Positions 46,450 through 54,829 of a DNA stretch of 64,000 bases are shown here, piece after piece (the first letter of the stretch is position 1; each line of letters starts with the position of its first letter). The DNA is from Nocardiopsis sp. ATB16-24 (GTDB taxonomy: Bacteria; Actinomycetota; Actinomycetes; Streptosporangiales; Streptosporangiaceae): NCBI RefSeq assembly GCF_030271535.1, contig NZ_JASCXJ010000006.1:184260-248259 (forward strand), written 5' to 3'. The position numbers and the translations under genes are program-made. Below the pieces are notes generated by a model. The model was not told the DNA's origin and did not search any database. It saw nothing but the letters and a program-made list of their open reading frames with translations.

Positions 46450-46691
46450 GGGACCTCCGGGCGGCCGGGTGCGTACGGCGGACACGAACGGGGGGAGGGC
46501 GCAAGCCCTCCCCCCGTCGACGATATCCGAGGCCCCGTGGGTACGGCGGAGCCTCGTCGAGATCCACCTCTCCCCGGCGGGGACCGCCCGTCGCACGCGG
46601 CACGAAGGTCCGCGGCGCCTCCGGGGCCCTGTGGAACCCCGTGGGCGCCCCCGCGGCCCTCGGCGGACCACAAGGTCTCCGTGGACGGACC
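46450..46691. other. Intergenic region DUF2470-yceI
   Basis: A 242-bp spacer with no credible gene. It carries promoter sequence for the DUF2470 gene at its left end; no box stands out. Confidence 0.3.
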
Positions 46692-47234
46692 TCAGCCCTC
46701 GCGGGTGAACTCGGCGTCGATCTCGATCGTGATCTTGTCGCCCACGACCACACCGCCGCCGTCCATCGGCATCTCGATGTCCACGCCGAAGTCCTTACGG
46801 CTGATCTGCGTGGAGGCGGTGAAGCCCGCGCGGTTCAGACCGTAGGGGTCGATGGTGGAGCCGTTGAACTCCAGAGCGAGCTCGACGGGGCGCGTGTTGC
46901 CCTTGATGCTCAGGTCGCCCCGCAGGACGAAGTCCTCGCCCTTGGCCTCAAGGCCCGTGGAGCGGAAGGTGAACTCCGGGTGGTTCTCGACGTCGAAGAA
47001 GTCCGCCGAGCGGATGTGGTTGTCGCGGTCACCGTTGTCGGTGTTGATGGAGCCGGCGTCGATCGTGGCCTCCACGGAGGACCGGGTGGGGTCCTCGGCG
47101 ACCGTGAGGGTGGCGTCGAACTTCTCGAAGCGGCCACGGACCTTGCTGACCATCATGTGCCTCACGGAGAAGCCGACGGTGCTGTGGGCGGCGTCGATCT
47201 TCCAGGTGCCGGACTGCAATTCCTGAGATGCCAT
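46692..47234 (-). CDS. YceI family protein
   Basis: A 180-residue YceI-type lipocalin-like protein, a fold that binds isoprenoids or other amphiphiles. The family pattern is SGTWKIDAAHSTVGFSVRHM, then GRFEKFDATLTV, the DNHIRSADFFDVENHPEFTF stretch, and VELALEFNG. No signal peptide is visible, so it is likely cytoplasmic. The ATG at 47234 follows AAGGGGGA. It is divergent from a MarR regulator with 159 bp between, a common pairing that suggests the regulator controls it. The ligand is unknown. Confidence 0.93.
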   Translation of the reverse strand: MASQELQSGTWKIDAAHSTVGFSVRHMMVSKVRGRFEKFDATLTVAEDPTRSSVEATIDAGSINTDNGDRDNHIRSADFFDVENHPEFTFRSTGLEAKGEDFVLRGDLSIKGNTRPVELALEFNGSTIDPYGLNRAGFTASTQISRKDFGVDIEMPMDGGGVVVGDKITIEIDAEFTREG

Positions 47235-47289
47235 GGTGTCCCCCTTGGTGGGTCGTCGGACCCGAGGTCGGGTCCCTTCTCGCTGTTCG

Positions 47290-47323
47290 CTTCTGAGTAA
47301 CAACATACCTCAGAAGAAGCTTC
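47290..47323. promoter_or_regulatory. Candidate MarR operator between yceI and marR
   Basis: CTTCTGAG (47290-47297) and CTCAGAAG (47309-47316) form a perfect 8-bp inverted repeat with an 11-nt spacer. The self-complementary GAAGCTTC (47316-47323) adjoins it. The region is the most AT-rich part of the divergent spacer. It could serve autoregulation and yceI control. Confidence 0.5.
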
Positions 47324-47381
47324 CTGGGAAGATGTTAGCTGATAATTCTTACGCTCGCAAGGTCCCCGGCCGCGACCCTAT

Positions 47382-47387
47382 TACGAT
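47382..47387 (+). promoter_or_regulatory. -10 box of marR, likely leaderless
   Basis: TACGAT ends 6 nt before the marR ATG at 47394, and no Shine-Dalgarno fits. The transcript probably starts at the ATG. Confidence 0.5.
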
Positions 47388-47393
47388 GGGCGC

Positions 47394-47858
47394 ATGGACG
47401 AGGCCGTATGGCTTGACCCGGAGCAGCAGCGCGTCTGGCGGGCCTTCCTCCGGACGAACGCGGCGCTCTACGACGACCTGGAGAAGGACCTGCGGGAGCG
47501 CACCGGTCTCTCGCTCATCGAGTACGGCATCCTGGCGCACCTGTCCGAGGCTCCTCGGAGGCGCATGCGCATGCGTGTGCTCGCCGACAGCGTCATCGTC
47601 TCCAAGAGCAGGCTCTCCCACCAGATCGCCCGACTCGAACGCGACGGCCACGTGCGCCGGGAACACTGTGAGGACGACCGGCGCGGACTCTGGGCCGTAC
47701 TGACGGAGAAGGGCTCCCACCTCTTGGGGCAGGCCGCGCCCGGCCACGTCGCGCGCGTGCGCTCACGGGTCTTCGACAGGCTCACGGCGGAGCAGACCCG
47801 CCTGCTCGGTGAGATCATCGACACGCTCGAAGGTGACGAGTCCGTTCCAGGAGGATAG
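47394..47858 (+). CDS. MarR family transcriptional regulator
   Basis: A 154-residue MarR-type winged helix-turn-helix repressor. The recognition region is LADSVIVSKSRLSHQIARLE, the wing is HCEDDRRGLWAVLTEKG, and the dimerisation helices flank them (AFLRTNAALYDDLEKDLRER; RLTAEQTRLLGEIIDTLEG). It is divergent from yceI with inverted repeats between them, so it most likely controls that gene and itself in response to a small hydrophobic ligand. Its transcript may be leaderless (see 47382). The downstream SseB-like gene has its own -10. Confidence 0.93.
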   Translation: MDEAVWLDPEQQRVWRAFLRTNAALYDDLEKDLRERTGLSLIEYGILAHLSEAPRRRMRMRVLADSVIVSKSRLSHQIARLERDGHVRREHCEDDRRGLWAVLTEKGSHLLGQAAPGHVARVRSRVFDRLTAEQTRLLGEIIDTLEGDESVPGG

Positions 47859-47898
47859 ATTCGTCCGAATGCGCGGCAGGAAGTCCACCTCCCGCGGG

Positions 47899-47904
47899 TA
47901 AGGT
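47899..47904 (+). promoter_or_regulatory. Putative -10 box of the SseB-like gene
   Basis: TAAGGT lies 8 nt before GTG 47913 and 2 nt before GTG 47907. Either the mRNA is leaderless from 47913, or AAGG doubles as a Shine-Dalgarno. Confidence 0.4.
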
Positions 47905-47912
47905 CGGTGCCC

Positions 47913-48632
47913 GTGAGCAGACCATCCATCATCGGCGCCCAGAACTTCCGAGACGACGACGGCAGCGTCGACCCCGAGGTCGAGGCGCGCCTGCGCGAGC
48001 ACGCCTCGGGCAGAGGCGGCGACCGCCGGGTGCTGGAGGCACTCAGCCGATCCCGCGTGCTCATCCCCGTCGTCGCCGTGGCCACCGAGACCGAGGAGGG
48101 CGTCGGTGGGCTCACCAAGGACAAGAACAGCGAGGTCGCCGTCCCGATCATGACGGGCCGGGACGGGCGCCGGGGCATGCTCGCCTTCACCTCGGTGGAC
48201 GCCGTCCGCCGTTGGCGCCCGGACGCACGCCCCGTGCCCTTCACCACCAAGGACGCCTGCCAGGCGGCCGTGGAGGAGGAGGCCGACGCCCTGGTGATCG
48301 ACGTGGCCGGACCCGTCCCCTACACGGTCCAGGGACGTTTCCTCACCATGCTCGCCGAGACGGGCACCGTTCCCGAGCCCAAGGACGACCCCCAGGTCCT
48401 CGCGCTCGTCTACAGGGTCACGCACACCGAGTTCGGTATCGAACGGGTGCGCATCCACCCCTCCGAACGCGCGGAGATCGGCATCCGCCTGGAACTGGAG
48501 GAACGCGACGACGAGACCCTGCGGCGCGTGGCCGGGCGACTCTCCGAGGAACTGAGCGGCGTACTCCCCGGAGGGATCGAGCTGAGCGCCGTGGTACGCG
48601 CCCGGCGCGACGAGGACCCCGAAACACCGTGA
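47913..48632 (+). CDS. SseB family protein
   Basis: A 239-residue protein with an SseB-like N-terminal domain. The repeat structure is visible: RVLEALSRSRVLIPVVAVAT, VPIMTGRDGRRGMLAFTSVD, and FTTKDACQAAVEEEADALVI. The C-terminal part (ERVRIHPSERAEIGIRLELE) is common in actinobacterial members. SseB-like domains occur in enhanced-serine-sensitivity and type VII-linked proteins; the function of this stand-alone form is not known. GTG 47913 was chosen for its distance from the -10/AAGG sequence; 47907 is possible. It precedes the aro cluster. Confidence 0.85.
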   Translation: MSRPSIIGAQNFRDDDGSVDPEVEARLREHASGRGGDRRVLEALSRSRVLIPVVAVATETEEGVGGLTKDKNSEVAVPIMTGRDGRRGMLAFTSVDAVRRWRPDARPVPFTTKDACQAAVEEEADALVIDVAGPVPYTVQGRFLTMLAETGTVPEPKDDPQVLALVYRVTHTEFGIERVRIHPSERAEIGIRLELEERDDETLRRVAGRLSEELSGVLPGGIELSAVVRARRDEDPETP

Positions 48633-48706
48633 GGGCCCCGGGCAGGGCGTGCTCGGAAGTCGTCCCCAGGCCGACCCCTCTGGTGTCGAGCCGGGCCCCG
48701 AAAGGG

Positions 48707-48712
48707 TAATTT
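48707..48712 (+). promoter_or_regulatory. -10 box of the prepilin peptidase gene, likely leaderless
   Basis: TAATTT ends 6 nt before the ATG at 48719; the 6 nt between contain no ribosome site. Confidence 0.5.
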
Positions 48713-48718
48713 CCCAGC

Positions 48719-49723
48719 ATGCCCACCCCCGCGACGCCCGTGTTCGAACCGCACCTGTGGATGACCGCCGTCGCCGTCTGCCTCCTTCTGCTCGGCGCGG
48801 CGGTGGGTCGGGTCGGCGGCCGCCTCGTCCGTCTCTTCGGACCGGCGCGCCCACCCCGGGGACCCCGCCTCCACGGCCCGCTCGCCACGCCCCGGTGCGG
48901 GCCGCGCGCCACGGAACGCGCGCATGTCCCGACCACCTCGGCCGCCCCGGTCGACGTGGACGACCTCGTGACGGGCCCCGAGGAGCGCCACCCGCACCCG
49001 GTCCCCGACGACGAACACGACGACGAAGGGCCGCCGCCGCCCCGTTGTCCCCACTGCCGCGCGGAGCTCCGCTTCCTGCGCTGGTTTCCCGTCGTGGCCT
49101 CTCGGACCTTCCACAGACGAGGCGCCTGTCCCCACTGCGAACAGGTCATCCGCACGGGTGTCACGACCGTCTGCGGAACCGCCCTTCTCTTCGCGCTCGT
49201 CGGCCTGTGGGCGGTACGTCAACCGCAGTGGTGTCCGTTCGACGTCCTCGCCGTGCTGTGGCTGGTCGCGGTCGGCGTGCCGCTGTCTGTCATCGACGTG
49301 CGGGTCATGCGCCTGCCCGACGCCATCGTCGCCCCCGCCTACCTGGTGGCCTTCGTGCTGCTCGGAGCGGCCCTCCTTCTGCCGCCCGGCGGTCCCGACC
49401 CCGGCCGGGCCGTGGACGCGCTGGCGGGCATGGTCCTGGTCACGTTGCTGTACTGGCTGTTGTGGCGGGTGTACAGCGCCGGACTCGGGTTCGGCGACGT
49501 CAAACTCTCCGGGCTCACCGGACTGTACGCGGGGTGGGCCGCGGGGCCGTTCGGGGCGCTGGTCGCGATCTTCTGGGCCTTCGCCGCCTTCTCCCTCACG
49601 GGAATCGCCCTGATGGCGCTTCGGCGGTTGACCCGAAAGGACCCCTTCCCCCTCGGTCCCTTCATGCTCGCCGGCACGCTCGCCACCGTCCTGGCCGGGG
49701 GCGCCCTGGTCCCGCATCCCTGA
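48719..49723 (+). CDS. Prepilin peptidase (A24 family, TadV/PilD-type)
   Basis: A 334-residue membrane aspartic protease that trims class III signal peptides of pilins and pseudopilins. It has two CxxC pairs (CPHCRAE and CPHCEQ) as in PilD N-terminal domains, and the two catalytic Asp: one in VIDVRVMRLPDAIVAP, the second in SAGLGFGDVKLSGL. About seven membrane helices are visible. The first loop is long and acidic (residues 65-110). No pilin or secretion ATPase gene is near; location upstream of aroC is the usual one in actinobacteria. The ATG at 48719 lies 6 nt after a -10 box. Confidence 0.92.
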   Translation: MPTPATPVFEPHLWMTAVAVCLLLLGAAVGRVGGRLVRLFGPARPPRGPRLHGPLATPRCGPRATERAHVPTTSAAPVDVDDLVTGPEERHPHPVPDDEHDDEGPPPPRCPHCRAELRFLRWFPVVASRTFHRRGACPHCEQVIRTGVTTVCGTALLFALVGLWAVRQPQWCPFDVLAVLWLVAVGVPLSVIDVRVMRLPDAIVAPAYLVAFVLLGAALLLPPGGPDPGRAVDALAGMVLVTLLYWLLWRVYSAGLGFGDVKLSGLTGLYAGWAAGPFGALVAIFWAFAAFSLTGIALMALRRLTRKDPFPLGPFMLAGTLATVLAGGALVPHP

Positions 49724-49768
49724 GCCCGGGTGCGCCGTCGCGCGCGGATCCGTGGGAGGATCGTGCAC

Positions 49769-50950
49769 ATGTTGCGTTGGCTGACCGCGGGGGAATCCCA
49801 CGGGCCGGCACTCGTCGCGATCCTGGAGGGCCTCCCGGCCGGTGTGTCCGTCACCTCTGACGACATCGCCGCCGCGCTGCTCCGCCGCCGCGCCGGGTAC
49901 GGCCGGGGCGCCCGGATGAAGTTCGAACAAGACCAGGTCACCGTCATCGGTGGCATCCGCCACGGCCGTACCCAGGGGGGTCCGGTCGCGATCGAGGTCG
50001 CGAACAGCGAGTGGCCCAAGTGGGAGAAGGTGATGTCGCCCGACCCGGTGCCCGCGGAGGAACTGGAGGGCATGGCGCGCAACGCGCCGCTGACCCGTCC
50101 CCGCCCCGGGCACGCCGACCTGGTCGGTATGCAAAAGTACGGGCACACGGAGTCGCGACCGATCCTGGAGCGCGCCAGCGCCCGTGAGACCGCCGCCCGT
50201 GTGGCCATCGGCGAGGTGGCCCGTCTCTTCTGCCGGCAGGCACTGGGTGTGGAGATCGTGAGCCACGTGGTCTCCATGGGCCCGGTGGCGGTGCCCGAGG
50301 ACGCGCCCGAGCCGCGTCCGGAGGACCTCGCGGCGATCGACGCCGACCCGGTACGCTGCTTCGACCCGCGGACCAGCACGCGCATGGTCGAGGAGATCGA
50401 CGACACCAAGAAGTCCGGCGACACCCTCGGCGGCGTGGTCGAGGTGCTGGCCTACGGGCTACCGCCCGGTCTCGGCAGTCACGTGCACTGGGACCGGCGT
50501 CTGGACGCACGTCTGGCCGGCGCGCTCATGGGCATCCAGGCGATCAAGGGGGTGGAGGTCGGTGGCGGCTTCCGCACCGCCGCCCGCCGGGGCTCGGCCG
50601 CCCACGACGAGATCGAACCCGGCCCGGACGGGGTACGTCGTCGGACGAACCGCGCGGGCGGCGTCGAGGGCGGTATGACGACCGGTGACCCGCTGCGGGT
50701 ACGCGCCGCGATGAAGCCGATCGCGACGGTGCCCCGGGCGTTGGACACGGTCGACACCGACACCGGCGAACCCACCCGGGCCCACCACCAGCGCAGCGAC
50801 GTCACCGCGGTCCCGGCCGCGGGAGTGGTCGCCGAGGCGATGGTCGCCCTGGTGCTCGCCGAGGCCGCCGTCGAGAAGTTCGGCGGTGACTCCGTCGCCG
50901 AGACCGCGCGTAACCTCAAGGGCTACCTGGACTCGTTGACCGTCCGGTGA
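49769..50950 (+). CDS. aroC: Chorismate synthase
   Basis: A 393-residue enzyme of the last shikimate-pathway step, EPSP to chorismate, needing reduced FMN. Signature sequences are [62 protein letters not shown] and the basic [18 protein letters not shown]. The conserved [18 protein letters not shown] is also present. The ATG at 49769 has GGGAGGA 8 nt upstream, better than GTG 49763. It is followed by aroK and aroB after a 194-bp gap, making a pathway cluster; its FMN could come from the rib operon. Confidence 0.96.
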   Translation: MLRWLTAGESHGPALVAILEGLPAGVSVTSDDIAAALLRRRAGYGRGARMKFEQDQVTVIGGIRHGRTQGGPVAIEVANSEWPKWEKVMSPDPVPAEELEGMARNAPLTRPRPGHADLVGMQKYGHTESRPILERASARETAARVAIGEVARLFCRQALGVEIVSHVVSMGPVAVPEDAPEPRPEDLAAIDADPVRCFDPRTSTRMVEEIDDTKKSGDTLGGVVEVLAYGLPPGLGSHVHWDRRLDARLAGALMGIQAIKGVEVGGGFRTAARRGSAAHDEIEPGPDGVRRRTNRAGGVEGGMTTGDPLRVRAAMKPIATVPRALDTVDTDTGEPTRAHHQRSDVTAVPAAGVVAEAMVALVLAEAAVEKFGGDSVAETARNLKGYLDSLTVR

Positions 50951-51144
50951 ACGGTGCCTCGGCCCGTCCGTGAGGGTGGACCGAAGACGCCCTTCGGAGG
51001 CACGTCCCGAAGGGGAGCGGGGCGGCCGACGCCCTTGCGCCTCCGGCGCGGAGCCGCTCTCGGAAAGGGGGCGGCCCCGGGTGCGTCGCCGCGCCGCCGT
51101 GCGCGCACACGGGGGCGCGGCGTCTGCTAGACAAGGAGACGCAC

Positions 51145-51735
51145 GTGACAGGCGGTGCTCCCCGTACACGCGGGGACGGACCCGGATTCCTAGGCAGGCA
51201 GAGCGTGGCAAGAGCGATCGCGGTGCTCATCGGTTCGCCCGGTTCGGGCAAGTCCACCGTCGGCGAGGCCCTGGCAAGACGCCTGGGCGCCGACCTGCTG
51301 TGTACCGACACCGAGATCGAAAAGCTCGCGGGCAAGCCCATCGGCGACATCTTCATCGAGGACGGTGAGGAGCACTTCCGGGCGTTGGAGCGGGAGGTGG
51401 TCTCCGAGGGTCTGCGCTCCTGGTCGGGTGTGATCGCGGTGGGAGGCGGCGCGGTCCTGGACGAGGACACGCAGAAGGACCTGGCCGACCATCACGTGGT
51501 GTACCTGCACGTGGAGTTCGGGGAGGCCGCCAAACGCGTGGGAATGGACGTCGCCCGTCCCCTGCTGGCGGGCAATCCGCGCACCCGGTTGCGCCAGTTG
51601 CTCAACGAACGCCTCCCCGTCTATGAGCGCCTGGCCACCGTCACCGTGGAGACGACCGGCTACCACCCCGAAGAGATCGTCGACGCCATCGTGCCCTCGC
51701 TGCCCGAACGAGGCATGGGAAAGGCCCAGCAGTGA
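51145..51735 (+). CDS. aroK: Shikimate kinase
   Basis: A 196-residue P-loop kinase that phosphorylates shikimate. Walker A is IGSPGSGKST (G30-T38). The shikimate-binding Asp and Arg follow in CTDTEIEKLAGKPIGDIF and EEHFRALEREV. The GGGAVLDEDTQ loop and the lid region RPLLAGNPRTRLRQLLNERL complete the fold. The GTG at 51145 has AAGGAG with a 6-nt gap, giving a 20-residue N-terminal extension; GTG 51205 would be the classical start. Its stop overlaps aroB (GTGA), so aroK and aroB are coupled. Confidence 0.95.
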   Translation: MTGGAPRTRGDGPGFLGRQSVARAIAVLIGSPGSGKSTVGEALARRLGADLLCTDTEIEKLAGKPIGDIFIEDGEEHFRALEREVVSEGLRSWSGVIAVGGGAVLDEDTQKDLADHHVVYLHVEFGEAAKRVGMDVARPLLAGNPRTRLRQLLNERLPVYERLATVTVETTGYHPEEIVDAIVPSLPERGMGKAQQ

Positions 51736-52832
51736 CCGTGACCCGGATCGGTGTGAACGACGCGGTCGGCCGTTACGACGTGGTGGTCGGCAGCGGTGTC
51801 CTCTCCGAGCTCCCCTCGTTGGTCGGCGGCGCCGCGCAGGTCGCCGTCATCCACCCGCGGGGCCTGGGCGAGATCGCCCGCCCCGTGCTCGGCGTCCTGG
51901 AGTCCGCCGGATACAGGACCCACGCCATGCCCGTCCCCGACGGTGAGGCCGCCAAGACCGCCGACGTCGCCGCCGACCTGTGGTCCCGGCTCGGACAGCG
52001 CGGTTTCACCCGCAGCGACGTCGTGGTCGGAGTCGGAGGTGGGGCCACGACCGACCTGGCCGGCTTCGTCGCCGCGACCTGGTTGCGCGGAGTGCGTTCG
52101 ATCCTGGTGCCCACCACCCTCTTGGGCATGGTCGACGCCGCGGTGGGGGGCAAGACCGGCATCAACACCCCGGAGGGCAAGAACCTCGTCGGCGCCTTCC
52201 ACCCTCCGGCCGGGGTCCTGTGCGATCTGGCCACCCTGCCCGGCCTGCCCCGGGCCGACTACATCGGCGGCCTCGCCGAGATCATCAAGGCCGGGTTCAT
52301 CGACGACCCCGTCATCTGCGACCTGGTGGAGAAGGACCCCGAGGGGGCCGCCACCCCCGAGGGCGAGCACACGCGCGAACTCATCGAACGCGCCATCCGG
52401 GTCAAGGCCGACGTCGTCTCCGGCGACCTCCGTGAGAGCGGGCGCCGCGAGATCCTCAACTACGGACACACCCTGGGGCACGCCATCGAGCGGGTCGAGA
52501 ACTACACCTTCCGACACGGCCACGCGGTCTCCATCGGCATGGTCTACGCGGCCGAACTCGCCCGCCTGGACGGACGTGTGGACGCGGCCCTGGTCCAACG
52601 ACACCGCTCGTTGCTGTCCTCGGTGGGGCTGCCCACCTCCTATGTCCAGGAGGCGTGGCCCCAACTGCACGCGGCCATGGCCGTCGACAAGAAGGCCCGC
52701 GGAGCCACCCTCCGTTTCGTGGTCCTGGACGGCCTGGCCCGACCCACGATCCTCAACGGGCCCACCCCCGAACTCCTGGGGAAGGCCTACCGCGCGGTCA
52801 CGGGCGCCACCCGTCCCCCGCGAAGCCACTAG
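51732..52832 (+). CDS. aroB: 3-dehydroquinate synthase
   Basis: A 366-residue NAD- and metal-dependent enzyme that converts DAHP to 3-dehydroquinate, step two of the shikimate pathway. Conserved features are [65 protein letters not shown], and the metal ligands in [14 protein letters not shown] and [14 protein letters not shown] with later [11 protein letters not shown]. The GTG start overlaps the aroK stop by 4 bp. In many actinobacteria aroQ or a peptidase gene lies between aroB and efp; neither is here. Confidence 0.96.
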   Translation: MTVTRIGVNDAVGRYDVVVGSGVLSELPSLVGGAAQVAVIHPRGLGEIARPVLGVLESAGYRTHAMPVPDGEAAKTADVAADLWSRLGQRGFTRSDVVVGVGGGATTDLAGFVAATWLRGVRSILVPTTLLGMVDAAVGGKTGINTPEGKNLVGAFHPPAGVLCDLATLPGLPRADYIGGLAEIIKAGFIDDPVICDLVEKDPEGAATPEGEHTRELIERAIRVKADVVSGDLRESGRREILNYGHTLGHAIERVENYTFRHGHAVSIGMVYAAELARLDGRVDAALVQRHRSLLSSVGLPTSYVQEAWPQLHAAMAVDKKARGATLRFVVLDGLARPTILNGPTPELLGKAYRAVTGATRPPRSH

Positions 52833-52835
52833 ACT
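52830..52835 (+). promoter_or_regulatory. Putative -10 box of efp-nusB
   Basis: TAGACT overlaps the aroB stop codon and lies about 127 nt before the efp GTG. It would allow efp-nusB to be expressed apart from the aro genes. Confidence 0.35.
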
Positions 52836-52962
52836 GCACACGGGCGGCGCGCGTATCGCGGCACCCGGGGAAGACCCCGAGGTGCCCGCGCCGGCCCCAC
52901 AGACCACCGACCGGACCCCATGGGCCGGTTCACGCGCCAGACCTCTGGGAGAGACGACCGAA

Positions 52963-53523
52963 GTGGCCACGACGAACGACATCAAGAACGGCTCGACTCT
53001 GCGACTCGACGGCGTTCTCTGGAACGTCCTGGAGTTCCAGCACGTCAAGCCGGGCAAGGGCGGCGCGTTCGTCCGTACCAAGCTGAAGAACGTCACCACC
53101 GGCAAGATCGTCGACAAGACCTTCAACGCCGGCACCAAGGTCGAGTTCGCCAACGTCGACCGCCGCGAGATGGAGTACCTCTACAACGACGGCGAGTCCT
53201 ACATCTTCATGGACACCGAGACCTACGACCAGATTCCGGTCTCGGAGTCCGTCGTCGGCGACGGCCGCGACTTCATGCTGGAGAACACCAGGGTCACGGT
53301 GGCCACCAACGAGGGCAACCCGCTCTACATCGAGCTTCCCCCCTCGGTGGAGATGGAGATCACCCAGACCGACCCCGGCGTGCAGGGCGACCGTTCCACC
53401 GGTGGCACCAAGCCCGCCACCGTCCAGACCGGCGCCACCATCCAGGTGCCCCTGTTCATCACCACCGGTGAGCGCGTCAAGGTCGACACCCGCACGGGCG
53501 ACTACCTCGGGCGAGTCAACTGA
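52963..53523 (+). CDS. efp: Elongation factor P
   Basis: A 186-residue EF-P, which relieves ribosome stalling at polyproline. The three-domain fold is clear: [20 protein letters not shown], the tip loop [17 protein letters not shown] with the conserved Lys, [20 protein letters not shown], and the C-terminal signature [20 protein letters not shown] and [13 protein letters not shown]. No EF-P modification genes (EpmA, EarP) are in the window; many actinobacteria use an unmodified Lys. GTG 52963 has GGGAGAG about 13 nt upstream. Its stop overlaps the nusB start by 1 nt. Confidence 0.97.
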   Translation: MATTNDIKNGSTLRLDGVLWNVLEFQHVKPGKGGAFVRTKLKNVTTGKIVDKTFNAGTKVEFANVDRREMEYLYNDGESYIFMDTETYDQIPVSESVVGDGRDFMLENTRVTVATNEGNPLYIELPPSVEMEITQTDPGVQGDRSTGGTKPATVQTGATIQVPLFITTGERVKVDTRTGDYLGRVN

Positions 53524-53936
53524 TGAGCGGAGCACGGCGCAAGGCCAGACGTCGCGCGGTCGAGGTCCTCTACGAGTCCGAGGTGCGCGGTATCTCGGTG
53601 GAGGACGTCATCAAGCGCCGTCGGGCCCAGCCCGAACCGCCGATCAACGAGTTCACCGAGAGCCTGGCCCGTGCGGTCGACGAACGGCGCGGGCGCATCG
53701 ACGAACTCCTGGAGGCCTACGCCATCGGCTGGACCCTGGAGCGTATGCCCGTCGTGGACCGCAACATCCTGCGGATGGGCATCTACGAACTGCTGTGGGC
53801 CGAGGACATCCCGGACGGAGTGGCGATCGCGGAGGCGGTCGGTGTGGCCAAGGAGTTGTCCACCGACGAGTCACCGAACTTCGTCAGCGGACTCCTGTCC
53901 AGGATGTTGGAGAACAAGTCGACGCTCTCGCTCTGA
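53523..53936 (+). CDS. nusB: Transcription antitermination factor NusB
   Basis: A 137-residue NusB, which with NusE binds boxA RNA in rRNA transcription. The all-helical fold is evident: ARRKARRRAVEVLYESEVRG, ELLEAYAIGWTLERMPVVDR, NILRMGIYELLWAEDIPDGV, and AIAEAVGVAKELSTDESPNF. The ATG overlaps the efp stop (TGATG), so translation is coupled. efp-nusB order is standard in this phylum. The C-terminus lies 38 bp before a methyltransferase gene. Confidence 0.96.
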   Translation: MSGARRKARRRAVEVLYESEVRGISVEDVIKRRRAQPEPPINEFTESLARAVDERRGRIDELLEAYAIGWTLERMPVVDRNILRMGIYELLWAEDIPDGVAIAEAVGVAKELSTDESPNFVSGLLSRMLENKSTLSL

Positions 53937-53974
53937 CCCGGTGAGCGGGTGCAACCCGGATTGAGGGGACGCAG

Positions 53975-54766
53975 GTGACTGACAGGACCAGCACGACCGC
54001 GACCGGCGGACTCGGTGCGAGCGGGGCGACCGGCCCGGCCAGAGCGGCCAACGCGGCGCGGACCGCGGTCGTCTGGGAGGCCCTGACGGCACTGCTGGCC
54101 CGGCTCGGAGACGGCGGACCCCTGGAGATCGTCGACGCGGGCGGTGGCACCGGTGGGGTCGCCGTCCCCCTGGCCGAACTCGGTCACCGGGTCACCGTGG
54201 TCGAACCCAGCCCCGACTCGCTCGCGGCCCTGGAACGTCGTGCCGCGGAGCAGGACGTGACCGTGCGCGGGGTCCAGGGGGAGACCGGTGACCTGGCCTC
54301 CCTGTTCGCGCCGGGCAGCGCGGACCTGGTCCTGGTGCACAACGTGCTGGAGTACGTGGAGGATCCCGCCACGGCGCTGCGCGACGTGGTCGGCGTCGTC
54401 CGCGAGGGCGGCGCGGTGAGCCTGTTGGTCACCAACGCGGTCGCCGGGGCACTGCATCGCGCGCTGTCGGGGCACCTCACCGACGCCCGCCGTCTGCTCG
54501 ACGCCCCCGAGGGGCGCTGGGGCGAGGGCGACCCGATGCCACGCAGGTTCACCCGTCGTCGGATCCTGGAACTGATCGGTGAGGCGGGGCTGTCCCAGGA
54601 GAGCGTGCGCGGAGTGCGCGTGTTCGCCGACCTCGTTCCCGGGCAGGCCTGGGAGGGCGACGCCCATGCCGGTCAGCACCTGGTGGAGTTGGAGAAGGCC
54701 GCGGCGGAGCATCCCGAACTGGTCGGGATGGCCACCCAGTTGCATGTCGTCGCACACCGCGGCTGA
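53975..54766 (+). CDS. Class I SAM-dependent methyltransferase
   Basis: A 263-residue methyltransferase. Motif I is EIVDAGGGTGGVAVPLAELG, with the acidic post-I VTVVEPSPDSL and motif IV DLVLVHNVLEYVEDP. The overall pattern is close to the CmoM/SmtA-type tRNA-modifying group (DAGGG loop plus LExV motif), but the substrate is not shown. The first 45 residues are Thr/Gly/Ala-rich. The GTG at 53975 has a weak GGGGACGCAG site. In relatives it often precedes dinB, as here. Confidence 0.87.
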   Translation: MTDRTSTTATGGLGASGATGPARAANAARTAVVWEALTALLARLGDGGPLEIVDAGGGTGGVAVPLAELGHRVTVVEPSPDSLAALERRAAEQDVTVRGVQGETGDLASLFAPGSADLVLVHNVLEYVEDPATALRDVVGVVREGGAVSLLVTNAVAGALHRALSGHLTDARRLLDAPEGRWGEGDPMPRRFTRRRILELIGEAGLSQESVRGVRVFADLVPGQAWEGDAHAGQHLVELEKAAAEHPELVGMATQLHVVAHRG

Positions 54767-54817
54767 AGGGCACGGTCGCTCCAGGACCCCTCCGAGCAGG
54801 AGCGCGGGGGCCGGACC

Positions 54818-54823
54818 TAACCT
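54818..54823 (+). promoter_or_regulatory. -10 box of dinB, likely leaderless
   Basis: TAACCT ends 6 nt before the dinB ATG at 54830; no Shine-Dalgarno is present. The same geometry is seen at rpe, marR and the prepilin peptidase gene. No LexA-type box is visible. Confidence 0.5.
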
Positions 54824-54829
54824 GACATC

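Noticed and set aside
48410..50266. 618-codon minus-strand open frame
   Set aside because: Antisense to the prepilin peptidase and aroC; rich in Gly/Arg/Glu repeats expected of a shadow frame.
50951..51144. Regulatory RNA between aroC and aroK
   Set aside because: Only a short 6-bp hairpin (50981-50997) and GC-rich sequence are visible; not enough to support an RNA element.
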